64,000 nucleotides of DNA. Source: Pseudopyrenochaeta lycopersici (taxonomy: Eukaryota; Ascomycota; Dothideomycetes; Pleosporales; Pseudopyrenochaetaceae). The stretch lies in contig NHZP01000035.1 in the NCBI GenBank assembly GCA_003313425.1, positions 372,001 to 436,000 on the forward strand, in the 5' to 3' direction. The position numbers were made by a program, and so were the translations under genes. The notes beneath the pieces were generated by a model. That model ran no database searches and was not told where the DNA came from. It worked only from the letters and a program-made list of their open reading frames with translations. Shown in pieces: positions 35,561-46,765 of this stretch. How positions within the stretch are numbered: position 1 is the first letter of the stretch; every line of letters begins with the position of its first letter.

Positions 35561-36116
35561 AGGTCTCATCTATCTAAATCACCTGCTGTTGCGTCGCTTT
35601 GTTGCTACATCTACTGCCTTCCGAGACCCTGCCATTTCCTTGTAATTTAACGCTGATTTATGCCCTAGCCATACAATACCTTTTATTTAATTCGTTAAAT
35701 GCTTCAAGACGAGGAGAGACTGGAGAATGCTGTTGTATTTACTCGCGAACCAGCGCTGATCGTGCTTGAGGTACATATACTAGAATCCAGTGAACCCCCA
35801 ACTCACTTTCTGGCCAATTAGCATCTTCTTACTCCTATCTAGAGTCCCATGAAATATCTTGCATGTACATATTACTCAAGAACCTGTGCTGAGAAAATTT
35901 CTGGCTTTTGGAACTTAGAGAAGAAACCCTAAACAACCTTTCGCTATGACATTATGGCATTAAATTTCCGTTGTGTTATGTGTTTTTGGGATAGCATTGT
36001 TTGACTATTTTTCTGACACAAAGTATTCCTGGCCAGAATAGTAGGGTATAAACAAAGAGCAACTCTGATACTGATAAGGAACATCAGGTTGCTCTAGGAA
36101 ACCATGCATATTCGCT
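35561..36116. other. Intergenic stretch, no gene seen
   Basis: Short frames only; the right part is the 3' flank of the HET gene on the minus strand. Confidence 0.4.
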
Positions 36117-38264
36117 TTACCGAAGAACCAAGGTCTTGCATTGCGCCAATGCAAAGTAGTCCTCACGGACATCCCATGCAACTCCAACCCGGCGCCATGT
36201 TCTTTCACCGCAGTTCTCCAATAAGAGCATAGTTGAGGCCCCAAGTTCAAGAGTCCACAGGTCCATCTGATCCAACTGCATTCTTTTCACGTCACGGCGA
36301 AAGTCAAGCTGACAAACAACTTCTTTTTTCCGATCCTCATACACCAAAATACGACCAGATCCAGTTTGCAAGGCGTGCATATCCTGCTCCGGATTGGATG
36401 CGAAACTGAACTTCTCTTCTCCGTTCACTAGTCTGCTGACGGTCGACCAGTCACTCCGACGTGACGAAGGCTTCCACAATGCGCGCATGCGACCTGTCAC
36501 GCTGATCTCCTTGATGTGTTCTCCGTGTTTCACAGCGTCTTCCGCCCCGCTACGAGTTTCTACAGCCTTATTGTCGCCAACTACAATTCTTCGGAAAAAA
36601 GGTGATCTCCCGCTTTTGACATTCATCTCAATCGGCGTTTGAAGCGGAAGCACAGCCCATGACCATGAAGGCCACGACGGCGACGCAATCGAGGGGCTGG
36701 CTTCGTTATTGTCAATCTCAACCACTTGTTTTACCTGCCACGCGAGTCCTTCTGCCAAATTATTCGCCCAAAGTCCAGCCAAATATTCGTCAAGACTACT
36801 TGCACTAAGGTATTTTGCGGCCAAACCAGATAACGCCGTTAATCGATCGGACAAATTGCTCATGTTTCTCAACGCATACGATTGCACAATTTCCGCCCAA
36901 TATGCGTGGAGATCGCTTGTACCGGAATAACAAGCCAACAAAAACTCCTGTGCCAGCGGCATCTGGGTATTGCGGTCTGATGCAGCGTACACCGGTCTTT
37001 GGAGCGGGTTGGCTTTTTGTTCGTATGTGGGCTTCATTTCCATCTCATGGCCCTTGGCACAAGACCAATGCACTCTATTGCTAGAAACATATAGCATTCG
37101 AGGGCTCAACCTCTCTTCTTGGAGTGTCCAAGCGCGTTCTGCAAGCGGCGATCTCAGACGCAGCTCAGTCAACGACATGTCCGATGTTGTCAGCCACTGT
37201 CCACCAAGTCGACATGGCTCGGTCCTTTGGGTCCACGCCTCGCGCTGGTCAAGCAGCTTTGCTGTAGCTCGAGTTGTGGCGCACGCGCATAGCGTAAAGA
37301 GCGCATTGGAGTAAACCTTGTGCATCGTCGCGACGCCTTCGGGTTTGTCCTGAACGATGCATAGAGTATCGATCCAGGCATAGCGAATACCCATTGCATA
37401 AACAAAGTGAAGCGCATCGCACACAGTGGTAGGGAGATCAGACATAGGAAACGGCTGGCGACGGGAGTCCAAGTTTGCCAATAGAGTCTTTCCCTGCTCT
37501 ACTTCATTCTGTTCAGTTTGTGATAGAGTCTGCATATTGCCCCAGCAATAGCTCAGTGCCACATATTCACCCTCTTGGTCCTCGCGCAGCCGTACTAACG
37601 TTGGTGACAGAATTTCAACTAGCAGCCTGGGATTCTCGCTGCTCCACTTAAGGTTGTCGCACTGGCCGATGTGGTCGTTGAGGCAAGTGTTTAGCCATCT
37701 CTTTGCCTGCTCAATCACAGCGGTATTGAGACCATCTTGGTGTAGTGCGAGGTGCCCAACATCATTGTGACTGTTGCAATTGATGACTCCAGCATGTTTG
37801 GGCTCGCCTTTAACCTCTACGTTTAAAAAGGCGCTGGGAGAACCGTCGGCAGCAGTGGTCTCTTGCCAGCGGACTATCACCTCACCTCGCGTATTTTGAA
37901 TTTCCTTCACTCCGTCAAAAGTGACTTCTTCAAGGAGAAGCGATTGCCGGAACACGCGGCAGATCTCGCATTTGTGGGCGCACTTGTCTAACTCATCAAA
38001 GCTATTGTGCAAGATAGCACTCGCCACTTTCTCCAGGCCGTTCTTCTGCTGCTCAATGTTCCGTCGTATCAAGATCTCGACATTGCTGCAGCCCGCGCAT
38101 TGGTTTAGATAGTCATAGTTCCGTTCAGTCTTGCAAAAGTTTGGGGATTTGGGAGATTTGGGAGACTTGGGAGACTTGGGAGACTTGGGAGTCTTTGGCG
38201 ACTTTGGCGATAACTTGCCTTCGCTATCCGTATGCCTAAGAAAGAGATGGCGGATTGAAGGCAT
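36117..38264 (-). CDS. HET-domain protein (heterokaryon incompatibility type)
   Basis: A single open frame of 715 residues starts at ATG 38264. Residues 19-41 are a run of SPK/TPK repeats. A Cys-containing region follows (QCAGCSNVE, then CAHKCEICRVF). The HET domain starts at about residue 234 with YVALSYCWGN and continues through AMGIRYAWIDTLCIVQD and YSNALFTLCACA, the three standard HET blocks. The C-terminal part has WTLQEERLSPRMLYVSSNRV and a typical SWPSWSWAVL. HET proteins act in non-self recognition and can trigger cell death on fusion of unlike strains; the domain is related to TIR-type NADase folds. All blocks are intact and there is no stop or frameshift. It shares the neighbourhood with a second, disrupted HET gene and a 2EXR gene. 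Confidence 0.93.
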   Translation of the reverse strand: MPSIRHLFLRHTDSEGKLSPKSPKTPKSPKSPKSPKSPKSPNFCKTERNYDYLNQCAGCSNVEILIRRNIEQQKNGLEKVASAILHNSFDELDKCAHKCEICRVFRQSLLLEEVTFDGVKEIQNTRGEVIVRWQETTAADGSPSAFLNVEVKGEPKHAGVINCNSHNDVGHLALHQDGLNTAVIEQAKRWLNTCLNDHIGQCDNLKWSSENPRLLVEILSPTLVRLREDQEGEYVALSYCWGNMQTLSQTEQNEVEQGKTLLANLDSRRQPFPMSDLPTTVCDALHFVYAMGIRYAWIDTLCIVQDKPEGVATMHKVYSNALFTLCACATTRATAKLLDQREAWTQRTEPCRLGGQWLTTSDMSLTELRLRSPLAERAWTLQEERLSPRMLYVSSNRVHWSCAKGHEMEMKPTYEQKANPLQRPVYAASDRNTQMPLAQEFLLACYSGTSDLHAYWAEIVQSYALRNMSNLSDRLTALSGLAAKYLSASSLDEYLAGLWANNLAEGLAWQVKQVVEIDNNEASPSIASPSWPSWSWAVLPLQTPIEMNVKSGRSPFFRRIVVGDNKAVETRSGAEDAVKHGEHIKEISVTGRMRALWKPSSRRSDWSTVSRLVNGEEKFSFASNPEQDMHALQTGSGRILVYEDRKKEVVCQLDFRRDVKRMQLDQMDLWTLELGASTMLLLENCGERTWRRVGVAWDVREDYFALAQCKTLVLR
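38142..38210 (-). repeat. 9-bp coding minisatellite in the HET gene
   Basis: Seven to eight units of GGGAGACTT-like sequence on the plus strand encode SPK/TPK tripeptides on the minus strand. The copies are near identical, so length can change by slippage without breaking the frame. Confidence 0.85.
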
Positions 38265-38838
38265 ATTTCAGCCTTGCGAGGATGCCATGTGGTCTTGATA
38301 TGGGAAAGTTATGTGATTTCTTTGTTTAGCCTTCCAAGGGTTGCAAAGATCACAAGATCGCACAGAGCCATGTGATAATGAAGCAATGACGTGATCTTCG
38401 TGTTAAATCCAGTTTGCTGACCACCATGGAAGTTACGATCAACATATTGTGTACATTGAAAGTGAAGGACAATGACGCAACGGTACAGATGGCACTGACA
38501 CACTGACCCAATGGCCACGAGCGCCGTGCTGACGTTAGCGTAAGCGTACATTGGCAAGGTGCGCATAGTGGGGGCCTAATTGCTTCTTTCTGCTTTTGGA
38601 CCCCAAAAGTCTTACCAAGTCCATTAGGCAGACATACGTAGACATGGAAAAGTCTAGGATAAGGTAGCACGATTGGTTGAATTGACCGACTTCGCCGAAT
38701 AGCTGAAGTATCGTATAGGTCCTCAATCAGATGCGTAGACCTCGAATCATTAGAGGTTGGATTTTGCGAATTGTGATTACATACAGGACGCACAAAAGCG
38801 TCATGGCTACGGACCGAGCCATTCGCGCCATGCGACTG
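38265..38838. other. 5' flank of the HET gene, no gene seen
   Basis: Several overlapping minus-strand frames lack family features. It ends at the TA target of the fold-back element. Confidence 0.4.
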
Positions 38839-38840
38839 TA

Positions 38841-39563
38841 CCGAAGTTCACCTCGTAACGCACCACCCCGCGTAACGCACCACTTTTTACACCTAAATTT
38901 AGTAAAATAGACTAACTTTAAAGATTAATATCTTCTTAACTACTAATTAGAATCCTTTAGCTTTTTAAAATTGTTAATAAGAATATCTTAAAGATTAACT
39001 TTAGAATTTTAGATTTATTTAGTTAAATTATATAAGCAGCGTTTTTTAAATACTAGTAAAATTTAGCTTTTTATATAAGCTATTTTTAGAAATTCTAAAT
39101 AAGCTAAAATATTCTTATTTAGGTATATATTCTAAACTTAAAATAGAAAAGTTATAAAGTTAAGTAGTAGTTAAGTTATATAAAAAATAAACTTTTATAG
39201 ACTCTAAGAAACCTAAGATAAGTAATTTTTTAAAATCTAGTTAAATAATAACTTTTTATACTTTAAATTTAGAATATATGCCTAAATAAGAATATTTTAG
39301 CTTATTCAGAATTTCTAAAAATAGCTTATATAAAAAGCTAAATTTTACTAGTATTTAAAAAACGCTGCTTATATAATTTAACTAAATAAATCTAAAATTC
39401 TAAAGTTAATCTTTAAGATATTCTTATTAACAATTTTAAAAAGCTAAAGGATTCTAATTAGTAGTTAAGAAGATATTAATCTTTAAAGTTAGTCTATCTT
39501 ACTAAATTTAGGTGTAAAAAGTGGTGCGTTACGCGGGGTAGTGCGTTACGGGGTGAACTTCGG
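38841..39563. mobile_element. Fold-back MITE, 723 bp, almost wholly palindromic
   Basis: The two ends start CCGAAGTTCACC and are flanked by TA (38839-38840 and 39564-39565). The arms are reverse complements over about 300 bp with only a handful of differences, separated by about 100 bp of spacer. The terminal part contains a doublet of CGTAACGCACCAC. There is no coding capacity. TA target and inverted arms point to a Tc1/mariner-type non-autonomous element. The few arm differences include C/T pairs, consistent with light RIP or simple drift. Confidence 0.92.
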
Positions 39564-39693
39564 TACAAGTTAAATAAGCCCTACCACTAGCGCATTCATT
39601 TCCCAACTTCAAAGACTATATCTCTTGATATTTCCTGACTTTGATCGATAATCATTTATCATAACTCGTAGCAAAGCACTTCAAGTCCACATT

Positions 39694-40451
39694 ATGACTG
39701 GCTTTTCCTTTGGCCACAGGAAGCTGTGGCAATATTCGCATAGCGCGTCAATTTTCTTTGCCGTTCTACTCTTCACAGCCGGCTTTCTATGCGTCCTGCT
39801 ATGGACTAACGACATTGTGCACACTCCTACGAGTGCGGGAGACGCCTCTACAAGTACATTCACGCAATTCAGTCCTGCAGTTTCGACCTTTAGTATTACC
39901 TATAATGTGGTACGTAGCCCTTCCCCTCGTCCATTTCCTGTGCTATGCTGAATTCATCTGCTTTTACAGGCAATCTTTGGTACGGCGTGGAACTCCATCT
40001 TCTTCGTTACGTTACTTGTACTAGAGCGCGATGCATTGCCATTGTCCACAGTACGTCTACGTTACGAGGTCGAGAAGGCGGCGTGCATTGTTGCCGTTGC
40101 TGGGAATGCCATCTATTCCGTCGCCTGTATTGCGTTGATGGCGACACTTGCACGATTAGCGGCTGATGCCAGCTCAACACGCTCAAATCCTGACGATCCT
40201 GTGGCGAGAGAGGTGGCTTCAAGCGCCACTGATCGACGAGCAGGGCAAGGCATGACTGCGGCTATGGCTGGGCTTGCAGCGTGAGTTAAAGCTATCATGG
40301 TACCAAATCGAATATTATACTAATATCTAATAGAGCTGCAGCAGTGTGGGCATGTGTAATGGACGTCCTGCAGGCGCAAAACAGTCGTCACAGACGTATT
40401 ATCAAGGAACAGCCGTTAGGTGACAGGCCTGACGACCCTAAGCAAGCATAA
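39694..40451 (+). CDS. Four-TM membrane protein of unknown function
   Basis: Exons 39694-39909, 39970-40280 and 40334-40451 are joined across introns of 60 and 53 nt (GTACGT..CAG; GTGAGT..TAG with branch TACTAAT), giving 214 residues. Four hydrophobic segments are seen: residues 17-38 (SIFFAVLLFTAGFLCVLLW), about 73-92 (AIFGTAWNSIFFVTLLVL), about 107-130 (ACIVAVAGNAIYSVACIALM), and about 165-183 (MTAAMAGLAAAAAVWACV). The loop between helices 3 and 4 is polar and charged; the tail ends in basic and acidic residues. The four-helix layout recalls MARVEL-like fungal membrane proteins, but I see no diagnostic motif. It starts 130 bp to the right of the fold-back element. Confidence 0.75.
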
Positions 40452-40863
40452 AGAACTTAAGACATACTGCTATACCGTGAATTCAAGGACCTACACTGCA
40501 AAGCCGAAATTTAACTTGAATAGTCATCATTGAGAGTACGGCATTATATCCGCCAATTCACTTCATTCTTTTCAATTTCTTAACCTTTAATTTGAAACCT
40601 ATCATACGCACCATTCTCGCTTGCCTATATCTGATGCTAATACGCGCCACACCATGATCGGCCTCAAGGCATTTGACGACATCACTAGAGCTCTCACGAA
40701 GCAAGTACCTGTGCGTGGTGCACTAAATATGTACAGAAGAGATATAGTTACCGCGCTAACACACGCGCGCTTGTTCCTGTAATGCGTTCTGGCATGTATG
40801 GATTGTTTCGCAAGTCTGGAACTATGTGGTTCAAATAGCGAACACGTACGCATTTCATCCGCT

Positions 40864-41325
40864 TCACAGGGAATTTCGAGCTCCTGATCCCAGTCTTCGG
40901 CAGCCTACGCGACAACATGGATTCCTTGGCTGTGTGCACGCGCATGCTGCTTTTTGGGTGATATAAGATAATGGGTAAAATAATACAGCTCTTGCGACAC
41001 AAGCCTTGCTAAATAATGTTAGCGACAACGGAGCGTAGTGGCAAGGGTCGTTCCCAAGGATGCTGTGGTACGTAGCGCAAGCGCTTTTATCCAATCCACG
41101 AAGCTCTTCGTAGCGACGTCGATTTGCATGGAGATGAGCGAGGCAGCACACGCTTGTCAGTATAGAAGGGTGGTCAGGCCAGCGCACCTCCTCCTTCTGC
41201 GGCAGCATCCGCCTGTTACTCAATCCGGCCTCCTTGTACTTTCCTTTGCTCTCCAGCGTTCCTGCCAGATTGCTCATGCTCATCGGCACCTGCATAAATT
41301 GTTGGACAGACATGCTGATGTGTCA
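40864..41325 (-). pseudogene. Kinesin-light-chain-type TPR relic
   Basis: The minus-strand frame has SMSNLAGTLESKGKYKEAGL and DHPSILTSVCCLAHLHANRR, followed by YEELRGLDKSACATYHSILG. These match the repeated pattern of TPR units found in fungal NB-ARC/TPR (NLR-like) proteins. Only about two units are present, with broken repeats and no start, NACHT or NB-ARC part nearby, so it is a fragment of a decayed gene. Confidence 0.65.
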
Positions 41326-41329
41326 TAGA

Positions 41330-42741
41330 AATCTTAGAGATAGCAGTCAAGCCTGAGTCAGTTGACTCGGGCTAAGTACACGAAGGAAGTTTTACGATCG
41401 AGAATTCTGCAACCTCCGATCCATTGTTTAAGGCAGTTTTCACGCCACGTCCGTCCTCAAAGCCCTTAATGATACAAATACCGTTCTAAAAGTATCCCGG
41501 CCTCTGTGTTCTAAGGATGATATGATGCTTACATCCAAATACGCAACTCACCAGGGATCCATAGACATTTTCGTAGATATATGTGAAAGCTACCATGGCA
41601 CTCTCGGTTTCCCATGGCAACAGTTTGTCGCCCGGGTCGTTGTTCATATGACGCGTATTCCCTCTTGCCAAAATCTAGGCGTTGGATTGATGTGTTCCAC
41701 CTGAGCGGGCGACGTCTTAATAGGGTCCGGAAATATTCCTAGCTACGCGAATTAATCAAAGATGAAGTTGCTTAGCTTTGGCAGGCAACCTTCTCTCTCA
41801 CATATTGGCTCCTAATTGGGGATAATCGGTTTGGGTACCATCAACAGATGGAGGCGCAAGCTGGTACGGTCCCAGCTCTGAGGTACTCCAGCCCAGTGTC
41901 TGTTTTGGTGCCGAAGTCACACAAGAACATCCAAATTTATTTCGTATATGATGCAATGAAGTCTAATTTTCAGGAGCAGCTCGAATGTTGACATTGTTTC
42001 ATCGATGTGGAAAGCGACAATGCCACAGCTGGAAGTTTTGCGCATTTTTGGCAAATAAGTTCGGAACCTTTCATTTGCGGACAGCTCAATTTTCCCCAAT
42101 TATTTATTAGAAAAGATGTTTTCCATCCACGTGGCTGCCACTGCGCACGCGTGCAATTCGTCTTGCTGTTCCTTTCGCTGGATAATAACTCTCTTGTATT
42201 CTTATAGAATAAAGCAAGATTTTCGTAATCCGGCGCCTCGTCTCCAACAACCCAGGGTATTTACAGATATTTAGGCGAATTTGAAGATAGAGGTCCTTAA
42301 GAACATCCGGAAGGGATTTGAGTAAGCCCTGTTTTATTTTCAGTCTTCTGCTACATGCAGGAGCGAGGTTAATTGCTTGAAAACTCGGCTTCGGCATCAG
42401 AGAACGGTGGGAAGTTGGGAGGGACAGGGTTCATGTTTCCTGTGGGTTCGGCTAATTATGCACTTTCCATCCTGGCCATCTGTTGGCTTCGGCATGAATT
42501 AAAGCGCGTTGTATCCTAACACACTGGAATTTAAACGTACTCCTATCGAACATCAGGTTTCTAGTGTAACTAGTATCAATTATACGGCTATTTTACAGAA
42601 AATCCACTTGGACAACTCTGCGCCCGCCAAACTACTCAGCGAACAATTCAAAAGCACCTGACGCTAAACCCCGCATTCGTGTCTTAGCGAAATTTGTAGC
42701 GGCCGTCAAATGATGTGAACTTTTCAGACAAAATTTATAGC
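41330..42741. other. 1.4-kb intergenic stretch, no gene seen
   Basis: Base composition is ordinary. Short frames on both strands lack recognisable motifs. Its right end is the promoter of the 2EXR gene. Confidence 0.4.
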
Positions 42742-43818
42742 ATGGAACTTGCAGCAAACGGTCACATGTTCCCCCTATTTCCCAATCTCCCTTTGGAAAC
42801 TCGTCAACAAATATGGCGAGCAACCTTCTCGTCTCGAATCGTCTCGCTCTACTGGGACTGGAATTTTCCCGGCTCTGTGTGGAGACTTGGCCCTACAACG
42901 AAGATTCCTGTCGCTGCGCTTGTGAACAGAGAGTCCAGAAACGAACTGTTACGGCACTACTTCCGAGATTTTGTTCTCCCTTGGTCGAGTGATTCCGGCA
43001 CACAACTGGATGATCGCCATAAAGCATATTTCTGTTATGACTTGGACATATTGAGGGTTGAGGTGGATGACTTCTACAAATGGCGGTGTCTCACAGCAGC
43101 TGGGTGTAAGCAGCTTCGGCGACTCATTCTATATAAGCCCCGAATCATGCTTGGTTTTCGAAGTGCAGGAACATATAGGTCGCATTTCAATCAGTACGAA
43201 AAGCGTCCAGTATGCACTATCAACCTAGAAAAGATTATCTTTCCGAATATCAGGGAGGTCTGGCAGGTTGGAGGATTGCACCCAAGATATTGGCACCTGG
43301 AGAATGACGAAGAGGATGATTTGAACTATGGTCCAGATGACCTGGATGAAGAAGGTATGGAGTACGACGAACGGGATGCTATCGACCAACTTGCCGACAT
43401 CAGCGAGGAAGACGAAGAAGTGGACGAAAGAGACGACACTACTAGCGACAATAAAAGAGAACCCGACAGACCCAGACATATGCATGATTTCCGCTTCTAC
43501 TTGGATTCAAACAAAATTGAGATGCTGACCCTCAGTTGGGAGGAAGCGTGGGAAGTCTCCAAGCGCCATCGCTGGGTAGATCATTTCGATTACCCAAGGA
43601 TGCAGCGGCTACAAATTCGCCAAGGACACATTTCAAGGATACAGCTAATACGGGATGCAGAGGCCATACCCCTTCACAGCGACGGGCAGATCCCAATAGA
43701 GATCCAGGAATATACTGAATTTGAGGACTGGAGGACGAAGAAAAGGAGACTATTGTGGAACGTGCTAGCGGAGAATATTAACAACACGCTACGCGCTCGG
43801 GGCTCAAACTTTTTGTAG
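42742..43818 (+). CDS. 2EXR-domain protein of unknown function
   Basis: A single exon of 358 residues starts at ATG 42742 (context AGCATGG). A frame extending to 42715 has only GTG there and is not used. The N-terminus FPLFPNLPLETRQQIWRATF is the first block of the 2EXR domain, and VAALVNRESRNELLRHYF is the second. A strongly acidic stretch (NDEEDDLNYG through EEDEEVDERDD, about residues 200-240) follows, then a C-terminal region with DFRFYLDSNKIEML. 2EXR proteins are abundant in Pezizomycotina and mostly uncharacterised. The gene is intact and convergent with the HET gene to its right. Confidence 0.88.
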   Translation: MELAANGHMFPLFPNLPLETRQQIWRATFSSRIVSLYWDWNFPGSVWRLGPTTKIPVAALVNRESRNELLRHYFRDFVLPWSSDSGTQLDDRHKAYFCYDLDILRVEVDDFYKWRCLTAAGCKQLRRLILYKPRIMLGFRSAGTYRSHFNQYEKRPVCTINLEKIIFPNIREVWQVGGLHPRYWHLENDEEDDLNYGPDDLDEEGMEYDERDAIDQLADISEEDEEVDERDDTTSDNKREPDRPRHMHDFRFYLDSNKIEMLTLSWEEAWEVSKRHRWVDHFDYPRMQRLQIRQGHISRIQLIRDAEAIPLHSDGQIPIEIQEYTEFEDWRTKKRRLLWNVLAENINNTLRARGSNFL

Positions 43819-44169
43819 CTCTATAATTCCAGTATTCTGTGAGAGATTAACACACAGAAACAACGGGCTAATAATCATCCTGGCAGTTGACGAATGAAAG
43901 TTGGATATAGGAGTTGGAACAACCTGTTCTGCGCTATTGGTGGCAAAGCTATGAAAACTTGAAGGACTAGCTTTTCTTTCTTGCGAGCACGTGTCACCAT
44001 CCTCAGCAAAGAATATTCCATAACCTCTTATCCTAGGTTATTTACTTTCATCAGGCATGAATCGGATTTAGTTCGCTAGCCAATTAGCGACAGGCTCGCG
44101 TCTGCATGTTTGTAACACTTCGACACTAGGTTGCCCATGATAGTTAGCCTAGCGTTTCTCTGGCTAAGA
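43819..44169. other. Short convergent intergenic gap
   Basis: It holds the 3' flanks of the 2EXR and HET genes; nothing else is seen. Confidence 0.5.
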
Positions 44170-45871
44170 CTATATAAGTAGAATATGTTTTCTATATGCC
44201 TTCATCTTATCCCATGTTGAAGGCTGCATTCTTCCTACTGCGATCCTCTCAGCGACTTGGCCGTTCCATTTAATTAACATAACAGCATACTTGGCTTCGT
44301 CCTCATCGAGTCTACCAAATACTTTCGGAGGTCCAATGCGTGCAATGAGAACAAGATCCAGAGGATCAACAGTTGTACGAGAGATGGATTGTATCCTGGT
44401 ATTGAAAAGGGTCCCGCAACGTTGATTCTCAACATCGAAGATTATGGTGTCCGTTTCAGATGAATCGTTGATGTCAAGTTGAAATCGTTGAGGATGAGCT
44501 ACAAAGCCTTGGAAGCATATCAGACTCTTTCGCTGTTCATCAGGAATGTTATATTGCTTAGTCGTGGGTTGTGGCGGCAACGATGGTAATGAAAACACTG
44601 GACGCATCCAACCAGGGTGTACACCTTTGATCTCAGATCTTACTTTCCAGTACTCAGACTGGAGCTCTTGGATGGGTGAATACGAAACCGGCCCAGTCCA
44701 AGACAACCATGACCATGAGGGGAATTGGACAGGCAGATCAGACCGACGATTGCTAGAGGGTGACGCAGCCCAGAGTAGAGCTTCCACGAAACGATTTCTC
44801 GGCAACCCATGGAAGTACTTCCAGCTCGCTTGTCTTCCAATCGCTGCAAGAATACCGGTCATTGCGTTAAGTATATCACTCCCGTGTGAGAGGTGCCTCT
44901 TTGTATATTGCTCAACCAGATCTACGTAAACCCCAAACATATCATCCGATAGTACAGAATCTTTTTCATGTCGCCATGGGTTTAATTCGACGGTGCTAAA
45001 AGACGGGAATGCTGACCGTGTGCTTGATCCGTTTGTTTGCATTCCAGACTCGTGAATACTGGACTGGTTGCATGAGTAGAAGGCGCCATAATTAGTGAAG
45101 TACAAACATCTCAATGAAAGAATTGACTCTTGAAATGTCCATCCTCTGGAGTTGTATAATGAAAATTCCTGCAAAGTAGAAAGTGTAGGGTAGCATGGCA
45201 GAACCGTAATCTCCGGGTTTTGCATTTGGAGCGGACCTAGGTCTTGAAGTGTTTTCTTTCCGATCGTTGCGTCAAACAGCCTGTAGTTAGCATCTTTTCC
45301 TGACAGCGCGACTAATGTCAGGATGGCGCGGCTGTAGATGACATCCATCTGGTCAATCTGCGCGCCTTTCTCCTCTAGGTCGTCCTGGACAATACAGAGT
45401 GAATTTACCCATAAAAAGCGCTCCCCGAGCTCCCTCACTGCCGATATCGCATCATTCACAACCCTCGGAAGGCCTTCTTTGTGATTGATGACAGCAAGGA
45501 GGCCCCCGGCCTTTTTCAAGGAGGCCAGATTTACTTTTTTTGTTTGAAAAGATGCTGTACTACCCCAGACATAGCTAAGGGTGATGTATCTGGCATTGAT
45601 TGGCGCCAGAACAAGCTGATAAGATATGATGTCGAGGAGTAGAGTTGCCGGGAGGAGTGCTGGCATGTTGTTTGATATTTTACATTTCTTGTGTTTTGAT
45701 TCACACTCTGTCAGCCAAAGGCGAGCGTTTGCCGCGTTGAAGTGATGTGGGTCATTATTCGGTTCCCACACTCTGCCAACCCCTGAGTCGCTGTTCGGTG
45801 CTGGAGCTGGCCCATATTGGACAACAAAGCTTATTTGGAACGGGTCCGGAGTTCCAGCTTCGATGAATTCC
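44170..45871 (-). pseudogene. HET-domain gene, 3' part, cut off by a 16-kb transposon nest
   Basis: The open frame from the insertion point (45863, next to the TSD at 45864-45871) to the stop at 44170 codes about 564 residues. HET blocks are intact: YITLSYVWGSTASF, ERFLWVNSLCIVQDD and YSRAILTLVALSG; later FPSWSWLSWTG. The apparent start at 45771 is only a GTG; no ATG precedes the domain, as expected for a gene that has lost its 5' end. The missing 5' part is at 62192-62456. With the nest and one duplication copy removed, the two parts join in frame (HNWEF continuing to IEAGTPDPF) to 653 codons including the stop. As it stands, the protein cannot be made whole unless the nest is spliced out, which is very unlikely. 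Confidence 0.92.
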
Positions 45872-46019
45872 CATACATGGGCAAACCGATATCGATATTT
45901 TTTTTAGGGTTTTATATCGATATCGATATAAGGCAAACTAAAAATATCGATATTAATATTATTATTAATATTAATATAAGCTTTATACATTAATTAGCTA
46001 GCTAACAGTCCTTAAACTA

Positions 46020-46765
46020 CCTTATCTCCTTAATTATCTCATCAGTAAAGCCCTAAATAGCTTCATCGTTGTCTGGTTTAAGCAGAAAACCTATTCCAGA
46101 CTTAGATAACAGCGTAATTAATCCCTAATAAAGCTAACTACCTATACACTTAATTTTCTTAATATTAGCACATAACAGCCTAAGTTAATCCTATATACAG
46201 GTCCTTCTTGCACTTAAAAACACTCTCTCTGCCTCTACAGATTCCGCAGGGATTAAGAGTATCGCAATAGCTATATAATAGAGCCTCAGATATTAACATC
46301 TCTAATCCTTATAACACCACTATTCTAGAGGCGTACAAGGTATTTATATAGGCAAAGCCTTAATAAAGACTTTAAAATTATTATCGTCTACAGTCTCTAC
46401 TATTACGGCTAACTCGCGGCGTAGGTAATTAAGCGCATTTAAGTCACGCTGTTAACGCTTTAGTAGTAGAGCTTCCTCTAAAATAGGGATTAAGATTATT
46501 TTATAATCCTCCTCCTAAATTATATTAGCTTGCGTAATTACTAAATCTACCTACTCTTATAACTAGTTCTTCTTAATATAGGTAGACCGCTTTAAGGGAT
46601 TAAGAAGGAGGGCTGCAGCGTATACAGGCGCGTCGTCTGTAAGGGCGTAATACTTATTAAGGATAAACTAACCTATCTTAATAGCGTAGAGCATCTAATT
46701 ATTATAAGTATCTAGTGCTTTATACAGCTTCTAGTTATTTATTAGTAAAGATATATAATAAGATA
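46020..46765 (-). pseudogene. Outer hAT transposase, C-terminal part
   Basis: Minus-strand reading shows the hAT dimerisation block LIPAESVEAERVFLSARRTC with stops after it, close to the equivalent block of the intact inner transposase (SIPPESAEPERTFSGARRTT). It ends on the right at the AGATA target of Copia Y and is RIPed. Confidence 0.82.

Noticed and set aside
42715..42741. Nine-codon N-terminal extension of the 2EXR gene
   Set aside because: The first codon is GTG; the first in-frame ATG with good context is at 42742.
45771..45771. Start codon of the second HET gene at this position
   Set aside because: The codon is GTG, and continuous family-like coding extends upstream into the insertion point and, in frame, to 62456.
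45890..45960. ATCGAT-rich stretch as a simple microsatellite or origin
   Set aside because: The same units occur inverted at 62100-62180 and form part of the hAT terminal region.
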